A stretch of 64,000 nt of DNA from Marinobacterium stanieri. Its GTDB lineage: Bacteria; Pseudomonadota; Gammaproteobacteria; Pseudomonadales; Balneatricaceae. The DNA is taken from the NCBI RefSeq assembly GCF_900155945.1, contig NZ_FTMN01000006.1:244303-308302 (forward strand). Reading direction: 5' to 3'. Below the pieces are notes generated by a model, which had not been told where the DNA came from, did not search any database, and saw only the letters and a list, made by a program, of their open reading frames with translations. The translations under genes were made by a program, and so were the position numbers. Shown here one piece after another: positions 49,833 to 58,293 of this stretch; within the stretch, counting starts at the first letter, position 1, and each line of letters starts with the position of its first letter.

Positions 49833-50214
49833 GTATGTATTGGCTATCGCCAGACAGCAGCCGGAGGCGAACCGGAAGTTCGACAAACTGAGCCCACAGA
49901 AGCAGTTTGAGACAAGGCGTTTACGCCGCCACCCTGTATCAGCAGACACTCCCCTTTTAGTTATGCCAGACCATCTCAAATAGCACAGGCTTTTCCAGAC
50001 TGCCGTCACCGATTACACACCCGTTCAGCCCTCAACTCCGCAGAACAAGCCCATTTCTACTACCCTTAAACTGATGATTTTGACCAGCCACTTTCAAGCC
50101 GGCGGTCATACTGCATTTTTCGTGATATCGAGCAGCTAAAATCCAGTGTATTTGCCTGGGAGTTATGCCAATATCCGGCGTTTTCCAGGCTTCATTGATA
50201 GCAGTGAGAACTGT

Positions 50215-50697
50215 ATGGAATGTATGAAGGAAAGCTCCCCTGTTGCAACCAGGGAGCACAGGCTACACACCGCTGGCTGGCGGGAATGGGTCTCCCTTCC
50301 CGAGCTGGGTATTTTCCGCATCAAGGCGAAAATGGATACAGGCGCCCGTACGTCCTGTATACACGCATTCGAGGTGGAACCCTTTGAAAAGGACGGCACT
50401 CAGTGGGTACGATTTCGTGTTCACCCTGAGCAGAACAATGTTGAACACGTGGTCACCTGCGAAGCCGAGGTAGCTGATTTCCGTGCCGTAACCGACTCCG
50501 GTGGCCATCGCGAAATGCGTTATGTCATCAAGACCCAGATTGAGTTCAAGGGTATGCGCTGGCCGGCTGAGTTTACGCTGACCAACCGCGACACCATGAA
50601 GTTCCGCATGCTGGTGGGCAGAACCACCATGAACGGACGCTTGGTGATTGATCCATCTCTCTCTTATCAGCTTTCAATCGAAGCAGAGGCTCTATGA
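50215..50697 (+). CDS. rimB: RimB/ATP-dependent zinc protease family (retropepsin-like)
   Basis: Aspartic retropepsin-like protein (160 aa) of the family once called ATP-dependent zinc protease. The catalytic DTGA is in [20 protein letters not shown], and the following segments ([32 protein letters not shown]) are typical. In Pseudomonas, RimB trims the glutamate tail that RimK adds to ribosomal protein S6. Its rimK partner starts in an ATGA overlap. The start at 50215 is chosen over an in-frame ATG at 50146, which extends into non-conserved residues. Confidence 0.83.
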   Translation: MECMKESSPVATREHRLHTAGWREWVSLPELGIFRIKAKMDTGARTSCIHAFEVEPFEKDGTQWVRFRVHPEQNNVEHVVTCEAEVADFRAVTDSGGHREMRYVIKTQIEFKGMRWPAEFTLTNRDTMKFRMLVGRTTMNGRLVIDPSLSYQLSIEAEAL

Positions 50698-51599
50698 AAA
50701 TCGGTATTTTGTCGCGCAATTCGTCGCTCTATTCCACTCGCCGACTGATTGAGGCTTGCAAGGAACGCGAGCACGAGGTCAAGGTGATCGATGCGCTGCG
50801 TTGCTACATGAACATCAACTCAGACAAGCCCTCTATCCACTTCAAGGGTGAGGATCTGGTCGGCTTTGACGCCATCATTCCGCGCATTGGTGCTTCGGTT
50901 ACCTTTTATGGCTGTGCGGTACTGCGACAATTTGAAATGATGGGCGTTTACCCCGTGAACGAATCCGTTGCCATCACCCGTTCCCGCGACAAGCTGCGCT
51001 CACTGCAGTTGTTGTCACGCAAAGGCATCGGCATGCCGGTCACCGGCTTCGCCAGCAAACCTGACGATGTTAAAGACCTGCTGGACATGGTGGGTGGCTC
51101 TCCTGTTGTGATTAAACTGCTGGAAGGTACCCAGGGTATCGGTGTGGTACTGGCGGAAACCCGCAAAGCGGCCGAGAGCGTAATTGAAGCCTTTATGGGA
51201 CTCAAGGCCGATATTATGGTTCAGGAGTACATCAAGGAAGCTGGCGGCGCTGATATTCGCTGTTTCGTTATCGGTGACCGCGTTATCGCAGCCATGAAGC
51301 GCCAGGGGGCAGAGGGCGAATTCCGTTCCAACCTGCACCGCGGCGGCCACGCCTCTCTGGTTCGCATAACACCACAGGAACGTAAAACAGCCATTGATGC
51401 CGCCAAGGCGATGGGCCTGGGGGTCGCAGGTGTGGACTTGCTGCGCTCTTCTCGCGGACCGCTGGTAATGGAGGTGAACTCCTCACCGGGTCTGGAGGGC
51501 ATCGAGAACGCGACCGGCAAGGATATCGCCGGCATGATCGTCCAGCATATTGAGAAAAGCGCCAAACCCTGGAAAACGCGCACACGCGGCAAGGGGTAA
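50694..51599 (+). CDS. rimK: RimK ATP-grasp alpha-L-glutamate ligase
   Basis: Adds glutamate residues to the C-terminus of ribosomal protein S6 (301 aa). The N-terminus is [20 protein letters not shown]; the ATP-grasp core includes [39 protein letters not shown] and the metal site [14 protein letters not shown]. The length equals that of E. coli RimK. Coupled to rimB; a terminator follows. Confidence 0.95.
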   Translation: MKIGILSRNSSLYSTRRLIEACKEREHEVKVIDALRCYMNINSDKPSIHFKGEDLVGFDAIIPRIGASVTFYGCAVLRQFEMMGVYPVNESVAITRSRDKLRSLQLLSRKGIGMPVTGFASKPDDVKDLLDMVGGSPVVIKLLEGTQGIGVVLAETRKAAESVIEAFMGLKADIMVQEYIKEAGGADIRCFVIGDRVIAAMKRQGAEGEFRSNLHRGGHASLVRITPQERKTAIDAAKAMGLGVAGVDLLRSSRGPLVMEVNSSPGLEGIENATGKDIAGMIVQHIEKSAKPWKTRTRGKG

Positions 51600-51612
51600 G
51601 CCAGACAGTAAA

Positions 51613-51643
51613 AATGCCCTCACGGCACTGCCGGGAGGGCATT
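51613..51643. terminator. Bidirectional terminator between rimK and dctP
   Basis: AATGCCCTC pairs with GAGGGCATT, with a nested CGGCA/TGCCG stem inside. It is shared by the convergent rimK and TRAP solute-binding protein genes. Confidence 0.7.
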
Positions 51644-51659
51644 GATTGATTCTCTGCTC

Positions 51660-52712
51660 TTAACGCTCAGCCACTGATGCATTCTGCGCCTGATACTGGC
51701 GCGCCGCCTTGCGGAAGGCTTCCAGGGCCTCGGCTGCATCAACATTGATATCACTGACGCTTTCCACCCATTTCCGGTCGAAGCCGGAGGTCAACTGCTG
51801 AAATTCCTGCGTCATGGGCGCGTCCTCAGCCACTTCTCTGATAGTAACCTCATACTTCAACGCTTCGGCAATGCCGTTTTTGTCGGACTGATCCCAGGCC
51901 TTACCGGCCAGAGCCGATAACTTCGCCCCGGACACCTTCATGACCGCTTCCCGGTCTTCAGGGCTGAGACTGTCAAGAAAGTCTTCGTTAGCCATTATGG
52001 CAAAGCTGCCCATATACAGACCACCCGGCATCAGGGTCAGGTGCGGGGCGACCTCAGCCAGACGGAAATCCTTCTCGCTGGCGGCCGGCATGAAGACCCC
52101 ATCGACAATGCCCTGCTGCATCAACTCATAAACCTTGGGGCCCGGTGCGGATACCGGCGACACGCCCAACAGCTCACCCAGGTCCTGTTGAATACCGCCG
52201 CCCAGGCGAATTTTTTTGCCCTCCAGGTCTGACAGCTTATTAATGGGTTGCTTGGAGAATATCTGCCCGGGACCATGCGTAAACAGTCCCATCAGCGCCA
52301 CGCCTTCATGCTCCCCGGCCTTGGCAAAATACTGTTGATACACATCCCAGTAAGCGGCCGATGCGGCTTCAGCATTCACACCGGCGTTGGGCAGTTCCAC
52401 CATTTTGGTCAGGCGAAAGCGACCCGGTACATAGCCATGAAAGCTCCAGGCCGCATCAGCAACACCATCCTCCACCAGATTGAAGTAGGAACTTTGCTCA
52501 CCCAGGGCATATTCCAGCTTCATTTTGACGCGGCCTTCGGTGGCCTCTTCAATCCACTTGCCCCAGGTGGGCAGGACGACACTGTTTTGCACATGTCCCG
52601 GCGGGCCTGCGGTAGCCACATGCATGATAATGGGTTCGTCGGCCTTGGCATTGAAACTGGCAGCAAACGAAAGGGCCACCAGGGTGGCTTTGACAGAGTA
52701 TCGATTCAGCAT
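51660..52712 (-). CDS. TRAP transporter solute-binding protein (DctP family), orphan
   Basis: Periplasmic binding protein (350 aa) of the DctP family. A signal peptide (MLNRYSVKATLVALSFAASFNAKA) precedes the mature part with typical segments LPTWGKWIEEATEGRVKM, YFNLVEDGVADAAWS, LEGKKIRLGGGIQQDLGELL and the arginine region used for carboxylate binding. No DctQ or DctM membrane gene is in the window, so it is an orphan here. It ends the Rieske operon, 42 bases after the reductase gene, so its ligand is probably a substrate of that oxygenase; carboxylates are usual for this family. Confidence 0.88.
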   Translation of the reverse strand: MLNRYSVKATLVALSFAASFNAKADEPIIMHVATAGPPGHVQNSVVLPTWGKWIEEATEGRVKMKLEYALGEQSSYFNLVEDGVADAAWSFHGYVPGRFRLTKMVELPNAGVNAEAASAAYWDVYQQYFAKAGEHEGVALMGLFTHGPGQIFSKQPINKLSDLEGKKIRLGGGIQQDLGELLGVSPVSAPGPKVYELMQQGIVDGVFMPAASEKDFRLAEVAPHLTLMPGGLYMGSFAIMANEDFLDSLSPEDREAVMKVSGAKLSALAGKAWDQSDKNGIAEALKYEVTIREVAEDAPMTQEFQQLTSGFDRKWVESVSDINVDAAEALEAFRKAARQYQAQNASVAER

Positions 52713-52754
52713 AGGTGTACCTTTTTATTGTTGTCTTGGCGGTATCAGCATCTG

Positions 52755-53963
52755 TTAGCAGATGCACTCGGTCAGGGGCCGGGAGAGGTCCCGAGCCTGT
52801 TCGGGGTTCAACCGTGCACGGCTGGCAATGAGTTTTTTGGCCTGCAGGAAGTCGGCCGGCCGGTTGATGGCATCGCAGGCGATCAACTGGCCGTCCTGTA
52901 GATAAAGCCAGCTGCAGTCAGCCTCGGTGCCTCGCTGGATCACCTGTGTATAACCCGTATTCAAACCGGCAATCTGCAAACGCCGATCAAATTGGCTGGA
53001 CCAGAACCAGGGCACTTCTGGGGCTGGTGTGTCGGCGCTCAACAGCGCGCTGGCCAGCATGGCGGCCTGGCTGGTGCAGTTTTGCACCGACTCCAGACGT
53101 AACCAGCGTTGGTAATGGGGATGGTATTGTCGTGCACAATCACCCAGTGCATAGATCGCTGCATCACTGGTCTGGCAACTGGCATCAATCAGAATGCCGT
53201 TATCGCACTTGAGGCCTGCCGCAAGCGCCAGCTGCTCGGCGGGCTCCACACCGATGCCGATCACCACATGATCGGTGGGCAGGCATTCCCCACTCTCCAG
53301 ACGAACACCCGTGACATGGCCATCCCCCAGAAACTCGGCAACCCGGGTTTCAGTGCGGATACCCACACCCTGATCTTCATGCAGAGCGTGGAAGTAACCT
53401 GCCACTTCCGGTGCAACCACACGCCCCAGAATGCGCTCGCCACGTTCAAGCAGATCCACCTCAAGGCCCAATTTGCGCGCTGCGCTGGCAATCTCCAGAC
53501 CAATGTAGCCGCCACCAATCACGCTCAGGTGCTGACCTGGCTCGAAACTTTCCTGCAACCGACGCGCATCATTCAGGGTTTTCAGATAATGGATGCCCTC
53601 CAGCTGACAGCCCGGTACGTCCAGTTGCCGAGGGTTGGCGCCGGTGGCCAGTACCAGCTGGTCATAGGGCAGCTGCTGACCGTCCTGCAAACGAACACAA
53701 CGGCGGGTGCGATCAATTTCCTCTACCCGACTGCTCAGGTGCACCTGCACCCCCAGCTTGTCGTAGATTGCTGCGGGCAATAATGGCAGCTGGGCTTCAC
53801 CCACTTCTCCGAACAGATAATCCTTGGATAACAGTGGCCGGTTATAGGGCAGGACGGCTTCCTCGGTAATCAAGGCAATTTCGCCGTCAAAACCGCGCTT
53901 GTGCAAGGTGCGAATCAGTTGGGCGGCGGCATGACCGCCCCCCACAATCACCAACTTCTGCAT
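52755..53963 (-). CDS. FAD-dependent ferredoxin reductase
   Basis: Flavoprotein (402 aa) of the rhodocoxin/putidaredoxin reductase type, moving electrons from NAD(P)H to the [2Fe-2S] ferredoxin encoded next to it. Dinucleotide-binding motifs are MQKLVIVGGGHAAAQLIRTL (FAD) and LSVIGGGYIGLEIASAARKL (NAD). The third motif IYALGDCARQ is present. The start at 53963 follows AGGAG; an in-frame ATG at 54002 would precede that site. It is the second step of the oxygenase electron chain. Confidence 0.9.
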   Translation of the reverse strand: MQKLVIVGGGHAAAQLIRTLHKRGFDGEIALITEEAVLPYNRPLLSKDYLFGEVGEAQLPLLPAAIYDKLGVQVHLSSRVEEIDRTRRCVRLQDGQQLPYDQLVLATGANPRQLDVPGCQLEGIHYLKTLNDARRLQESFEPGQHLSVIGGGYIGLEIASAARKLGLEVDLLERGERILGRVVAPEVAGYFHALHEDQGVGIRTETRVAEFLGDGHVTGVRLESGECLPTDHVVIGIGVEPAEQLALAAGLKCDNGILIDASCQTSDAAIYALGDCARQYHPHYQRWLRLESVQNCTSQAAMLASALLSADTPAPEVPWFWSSQFDRRLQIAGLNTGYTQVIQRGTEADCSWLYLQDGQLIACDAINRPADFLQAKKLIASRARLNPEQARDLSRPLTECIC

Positions 53964-53982
53964 GACCCGACTCCTCTTCTGT

Positions 53983-54303
53983 TCAACATTCAGCGGGAAC
54001 AATGGTGAGGGACATGCCGCTCATTTCCGGCGCCAGTCGCAGCTGGCAACTCAGACGTGAGCCGGTGGTACGCTCGTTCAGGGCTTCCAGCAGAATCTGC
54101 TCATCCATGCCCGGCTCACCCAGACCAGCCTGCCAGGGTTCATCGACCACAATGTGGCAGGTACCACAGGCAGCACAGCCTCCGCAGATGCCTTCAACGC
54201 CGGAACTTTCATCGCGCAGCAGCTCCATCAGGGTTCCGCCTGGTTCGCCGGTCAGGGTTTGAGTCTCACCCAGGTCATCTGTCACATGAATTTCGATGCT
54301 CAT
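53983..54303 (-). CDS. [2Fe-2S] ferredoxin, adrenodoxin/putidaredoxin type
   Basis: Electron carrier of 106 aa. The cluster ligands are C40, C46, C49 and C86 (pattern C-x5-C-x2-C, then a distant C in RLSCQLRL), and a further cysteine, C43, sits inside the loop. Such ferredoxins feed Rieske oxygenases or P450s. It lies between the oxygenase and reductase genes with short spacers, so all three form one system. Confidence 0.92.
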   Translation of the reverse strand: MSIEIHVTDDLGETQTLTGEPGGTLMELLRDESSGVEGICGGCAACGTCHIVVDEPWQAGLGEPGMDEQILLEALNERTTGSRLSCQLRLAPEMSGMSLTIVPAEC

Positions 54304-54323
54304 GATATTTTCTCCACGAATGC

Positions 54324-55457
54324 TCAGGCTGAGGCAGCGGCGGGTTTGACGCTGACCGGTTTTTTCTTGGCTTCGCGGACGACCGCTTCGTCTTCCGCAC
54401 GGCGTTTCAGGTAGCGTCGCATGGCTACGCTAGCGGCATCGGCGCTGAGCGAGATTTCGAAGAAGTCATCATCCTCATGGCGTGCTGCCAGCAACTCTTC
54501 CTGCGCTTCCAGGCCCACTACATCCTCATCAAAAGCGGCCATCAGCTGCTCGTGCATGAAGTCAGTGACTTCATTTTCCTCCAGCGCAAAGTTGCGACCG
54601 TGCACGACGAAGTAATGCGTTGATGTACCCGTCTCCGGGGTCGGAATGTGTGCAGTTTTGATGCGTTGGTCCGGGCGCTCGGACTCATCCAGCGAGATGT
54701 CATAGAACTGGGCGTGCACGATATGCAAAGCCGGTGAGACAAAGTCGGAGGTGGTAATGCGAGCCGCGTCCTTGCCTTCCAGGCCGGTAGGTTTTGCCCA
54801 GACCGGAGGCAGGCGCGTGGGCACTACATAGCGCTTAAGCAGGAAACGGCCATCGCCAATATCGGTATCAAAATCAGCCTTGGCATAATCCGGTGTACCG
54901 AACGTTTTGGCATGCAGAAAGCTCAGGTGAGTCAGGTCGAGCAGATTCTCATGCAGATAGACATAACTGGCCTTGAGCGGCATGTAATCCTCGGAGGTTA
55001 CCCAGCCCTCTTCCAGCATCGGCATGGCCGGAATCTTGCTGATATCTGCCTCTTCAGGCTCACCCATCCAGATCCAGACCACCGGTCCCTGTTGATGCAG
55101 TGGATAACTGCGAATGGAGATACCCGCGCAGCTGCACTGCGAAGGCACTTCGACACACTGGCCGTTCTCGTCATAGCGCAGACCGTGGTAGCCACAGACT
55201 ACGGTGTCGCCTTCCAGAGCACTGCGAGAGAGCGGGAAGGAACGGTGGCCACAACGGTTATCCAGTGCCACGGGCGTGCCATCTTCCTTGCGGAACAACA
55301 CCAGCTGACGATCCAGCACCGTGCGCGCCATCAGTTCACGGTCGATTTCACGACTGAGAGCGACAACGTACCATTCGTTGTAGATAAAGGGCGTATTGCG
55401 ACCTGCCATGCTGCGGCCGGCAACCTGCGCGGCACGCTGAACTCGTGTCAGTGACAT
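54324..55457 (-). CDS. Rieske non-heme iron oxygenase, VanA/DdmC-like
   Basis: Oxygenase of 377 aa. The Rieske cluster is C69-G-H71 and C88-x2-H91 (RCGHRSFPLSRSALEGDTVV then CGYHGLRYD), and the mononuclear iron site is D174-x2-H177-x4-H182 (ENLLDLTHLSFLH). The architecture is that of alpha-only, VanA-type O-demethylases and hydroxylases. With a ferredoxin and a rhodocoxin-type reductase beside it, the set resembles the dicamba O-demethylase system DdmA/B/C, so a three-component monooxygenase is likely. The start at 55457 has AGGAGA upstream. The substrate is unknown; an aryl ether is a plausible guess. Confidence 0.88.
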   Translation of the reverse strand: MSLTRVQRAAQVAGRSMAGRNTPFIYNEWYVVALSREIDRELMARTVLDRQLVLFRKEDGTPVALDNRCGHRSFPLSRSALEGDTVVCGYHGLRYDENGQCVEVPSQCSCAGISIRSYPLHQQGPVVWIWMGEPEEADISKIPAMPMLEEGWVTSEDYMPLKASYVYLHENLLDLTHLSFLHAKTFGTPDYAKADFDTDIGDGRFLLKRYVVPTRLPPVWAKPTGLEGKDAARITTSDFVSPALHIVHAQFYDISLDESERPDQRIKTAHIPTPETGTSTHYFVVHGRNFALEENEVTDFMHEQLMAAFDEDVVGLEAQEELLAARHEDDDFFEISLSADAASVAMRRYLKRRAEDEAVVREAKKKPVSVKPAAASA

Positions 55458-55506
55458 GAGGCTCTCCTGATTCTTGTTGTTGATTAGCCTGTATGCACAC
55501 GCTAAT

Positions 55507-55544
55507 CCAGAGCCTCTGGCCAGGCACTCACAAGATCTTGTGAG
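55507..55544. promoter_or_regulatory. Two palindromes in the Rieske/LuxR divergent promoter
   Basis: A perfect 18-base palindrome CTCACAAGATCTTGTGAG (55527-55544) and a perfect inverted repeat CCAGAG-C-CTCTGG (55507-55519) lie in the spacer between the oxygenase gene and the LuxR-type gene. The size and symmetry of the first fit a lux-box-like site for a dimeric LuxR-type regulator. Confidence 0.55.
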
Positions 55545-55645
55545 GCTCGATAAATACGCAGGCGCGTGCAATACTGCCTTGATCGGTCCACGTCGCATTG
55601 CCATCGGCGACTGCATAACAATAAAGAGACCTGCGAGGCCGTCAG

Positions 55646-56422
55646 ATGAACCCAACGCTCGACCAGTGGCCACTCGACCACCTTATTTCGAGTATCGGAC
55701 AACGCCGCTTTGACCAGGTGTTGAGTCACAGCATGCACCGGCTTACCGGTGCCGATCACTGTATTCTGGTGTCCTACCCGGCTTACACCCAGCATCCCTA
55801 TACCCTGTTCACCACCGGTGCCATTCAGACCGGACTGGCACAGGAGTGTCGGCGTCTGTACGACGAAGTGCTGTACCAGCGCGATCCTAACCTGCCGCGC
55901 TTGCAGGCTGGAAAGCCCGTGAACGCTCCCCAGATTCAAGCCCTCCAGGTGGAAGAGCTGAGCGATCCCGAGTACCGTCATCAGCTGATGGACCGCTGTG
56001 GCATCCGTGAGAAGCTGGCCTTCATGGGGCAAAGCAACGGCCAGCCCTTCTGCCTCAACCTCTACAAACTGCACGACTCTTCATCACGTACTCTGGATGC
56101 CAGCCAGCTGGAAGCGGGTGGCACTCTACTGGCATCGGTACTGGAGCGACACATCACCTTTGCCGGACAGCAGCAGGTACGCTTTGACCTGCCCTGGGTG
56201 CTGGCACGCCTGCAAGGTGCCTGTGGGGAGCTGCTGACTGCGCGAGAACTGGCTGTAGGCGCCCGGATCGTACTGGGCTACAACTCGGAAGCAATTGCGC
56301 TGGACTTGGGCATCAAGATGAATACCGTACTGACCCACCGCAAAAACCTGTATGAAAAAGTGGGTATTGGCACTCAGAATCAGCTGTTTGCACTGGTTGT
56401 GGAAGGACGCCTGCCCTTTTAG
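55646..56422 (+). CDS. LuxR family transcriptional regulator
   Basis: Regulator of 258 aa with an N-terminal sensory domain (DHCILVSYPAYTQHPYTLFT) that does not show an obvious acyl-homoserine-lactone pocket, and a C-terminal LuxR HTH (about 195-258): GELLTARELAVGARIVLGYN..EAIALDLGIKMNTVLTHRKNLYEKVGI. The end is GTQNQLFALVVEGRL. It is divergent from the Rieske operon with palindromes in between, so it probably senses the substrate or a product and controls that operon. No phosphorylation domain is visible. Confidence 0.82.
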   Translation: MNPTLDQWPLDHLISSIGQRRFDQVLSHSMHRLTGADHCILVSYPAYTQHPYTLFTTGAIQTGLAQECRRLYDEVLYQRDPNLPRLQAGKPVNAPQIQALQVEELSDPEYRHQLMDRCGIREKLAFMGQSNGQPFCLNLYKLHDSSSRTLDASQLEAGGTLLASVLERHITFAGQQQVRFDLPWVLARLQGACGELLTARELAVGARIVLGYNSEAIALDLGIKMNTVLTHRKNLYEKVGIGTQNQLFALVVEGRLPF

Positions 56423-56537
56423 TTCTTTAGTAGGAGGGCTCAATTTTGTACCAAGAGAGATCAAGAACCTCCAAGACGATTTGACGACCTGAATCTAGAT
56501 TACGCCTTATCAATAAATATAAGATTCAGGTTGCTGT

Positions 56538-57233
56538 ATGAAGATCATGATCTATTCTGACGCCTCGGATGCCCAACTGTTTGCCCGAGTAGAATCTGAC
56601 TTCCGTGTCCCTGTTGAACGGCTGACAGAGGACGACTTTTCTCCTCAGGCAATCAAGACCAACACTGCCCTTCTCGACAGCAAGCACAATCTGCTTGTTA
56701 TTATCACCCAGCGCAAATACGCCTGTATTATGGACTGGGTGCTCAAACTGCGTGCCGAAACCGATATCCCTATTCTTTTGGCCTCTGATCAGCTCAACAG
56801 TGCTGATGAATATATTATTCGTAATGCCGGCGTGGATGATTTTCACGGTAGCACACAGTATGACAGCATGCTGTGCGTTAAAATAAGATCAGCCAAACGC
56901 TGGATTGAGCGTTTAAAACAAAAGAATGTTGCTTATAATAGCGAATGGACGCTCAATAAGCAGGCGCTTAAAATCGTTTCACCCAGCCAAGATGCCCGCC
57001 GCATTAGCCACAATGAATGCAAGTTGCTTGATTTGCTATTGCAAAAAAAAGGTGAAGTAATAACACGCAGTGAAATTTCACAGCATGTATTTCGCCGTGA
57101 GTGGGACCCAACCGATAAATCGATCGATATGCTGATTTGCAAGGTGCGTGGGCGGTTCCGAGATCACTCTGAAGAACAGTTTCCCGCCATTGAAACCGTG
57201 CGTGGTGTTGGCTATATGCTCAGAGCGAGCTGA
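56538..57233 (+). CDS. OmpR-type response regulator with degenerate receiver
   Basis: Protein of 231 aa. The C-terminal winged helix (about 130-230) is clearly OmpR-like: RRISHNECKLLDLLLQKKGE, VITRSEISQHVFRREWDPTD and FPAIETVRGVGYMLRAS. The N-terminal half has the receiver outline, but the phospho-acceptor position reads LLVIITQ without aspartate and the lysine region is GVDDFHGSTQYDS, so phosphorylation by a kinase is unlikely. No histidine kinase gene lies nearby. Its 3' end overlaps the convergent AraC gene by 14 bases. It is a candidate for binding the 58179-58218 repeats. Confidence 0.8.
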   Translation: MKIMIYSDASDAQLFARVESDFRVPVERLTEDDFSPQAIKTNTALLDSKHNLLVIITQRKYACIMDWVLKLRAETDIPILLASDQLNSADEYIIRNAGVDDFHGSTQYDSMLCVKIRSAKRWIERLKQKNVAYNSEWTLNKQALKIVSPSQDARRISHNECKLLDLLLQKKGEVITRSEISQHVFRREWDPTDKSIDMLICKVRGRFRDHSEEQFPAIETVRGVGYMLRAS

Positions 57234-58125
57234 GACGTTTGATTTCGGTGGGAGTCATGCCGGTTTCGCGTTTCACATGCCGAGTCATGTGGCTTTGGTC
57301 AGTGAAGCCGCACTGACTGGCAATGGACGACAGCGTCAGGCCTGATTTATGGGTATTCCTGATCAGGTCTACCGCCACTTTCACACGTCGCTGAATAATA
57401 TAGCGATGTGGCGGGATGCCCATATCGCGCTTGAAGATGCGAGCAAAGTGGTGCGGGCTGCAGTGACAGATCTGCGCCAGCGCATCCAGCGAGATAGATT
57501 TATTCAGGTTTGCATCTATATATTCAGCCACCATTTTATAGCGACGATTGGACAGACCAGCCTCGCTCTCCTGAATATCCTGCTTATTGCTGTAATGCTG
57601 GAGCAGATGGGCGAACAGAGCCTTTTCCAGACTCTCGGTATAGGTGGTGCCGTGATAGAAGTTCTGTTTCAGTTCCGCATGTAACAATGAGGTTAGTCCT
57701 TTCAGAACCTCATCCTGCCGATTAAAAAACAGCTCCATCTCTACACCATTTGCATCCACATCCGCTTCCTGCTCCAAAAACAGCGCCAACTCGGATGCTG
57801 GCATAATAAAGTGTACGCAGGTCGAGTCCGGCTCTTCAATTAACCAGGTGTTATCACTTAACGCTGGCACAAAGGCAAAATCGAAGGGTTTCCACACCCC
57901 TTTATTGACCTCATCCGCGCACTTGTAGACCACCTCGCACTCAGGCGGGCTGCTGTTAAGAATAAGCACATGATGATCCATACCGGGAAGACTCAAGTCT
58001 ACTTCCGGCAGGGGTTCATACTCTTCAATTATAAGCTTAGAACGCTGATCTTCATGATTGGACCGAGTCGGAGTAAAGGGCAACAAGGCCAGTTTTTCTT
58101 TTGGGGAGATGATTTTTTTAGACAT
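57220..58125 (-). CDS. AraC family transcriptional regulator
   Basis: Regulator of 301 aa. The N-terminal cupin-like half contains LPGMDHHVLILNSSPPECEV and KPFDFAFVPALSDNTWLIEE. The C-terminal AraC domain (about 198-298) has SLDALAQICHCSPHHFARIF and LSSIASQCGFTDQSHMTRHVKRETGMTPTEIKRL. It is divergent from the alcohol dehydrogenase/PQQ operon and is the most likely regulator of it; the ligand is probably the alcohol or a derived aldehyde/acid. Confidence 0.87.
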   Translation of the reverse strand: MSKKIISPKEKLALLPFTPTRSNHEDQRSKLIIEEYEPLPEVDLSLPGMDHHVLILNSSPPECEVVYKCADEVNKGVWKPFDFAFVPALSDNTWLIEEPDSTCVHFIMPASELALFLEQEADVDANGVEMELFFNRQDEVLKGLTSLLHAELKQNFYHGTTYTESLEKALFAHLLQHYSNKQDIQESEAGLSNRRYKMVAEYIDANLNKSISLDALAQICHCSPHHFARIFKRDMGIPPHRYIIQRRVKVAVDLIRNTHKSGLTLSSIASQCGFTDQSHMTRHVKRETGMTPTEIKRLSSL

Positions 58126-58178
58126 AGCGGCCTTGTTTTTTTATCTTCCAGTCTAACGAACATGTCCCGGATGACAAA

Positions 58179-58218
58179 TGTAACAAGATGTTACAAGTTG
58201 TTATAAGCCTGTTACAAA
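58179..58218. promoter_or_regulatory. Regulator-binding repeat cluster upstream of the ADH-PQQ operon
   Basis: Three TGTTAyAAr direct repeats start at 58189, 58199 and 58210 (10 and 11 bases apart), and the first forms a perfect inverted repeat with TGTAACA at 58179-58185 (spacer AGA). Direct repeats at one helical turn are typical for OmpR- or AraC-type regulators, both encoded next door. Confidence 0.6.
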
Positions 58219-58293
58219 ACACTGATCATGCATTAATTTAAACAAAGTGTCTCCAATTTTATGCTGCTCCGGTCAACATACTGGAGCAACAGC

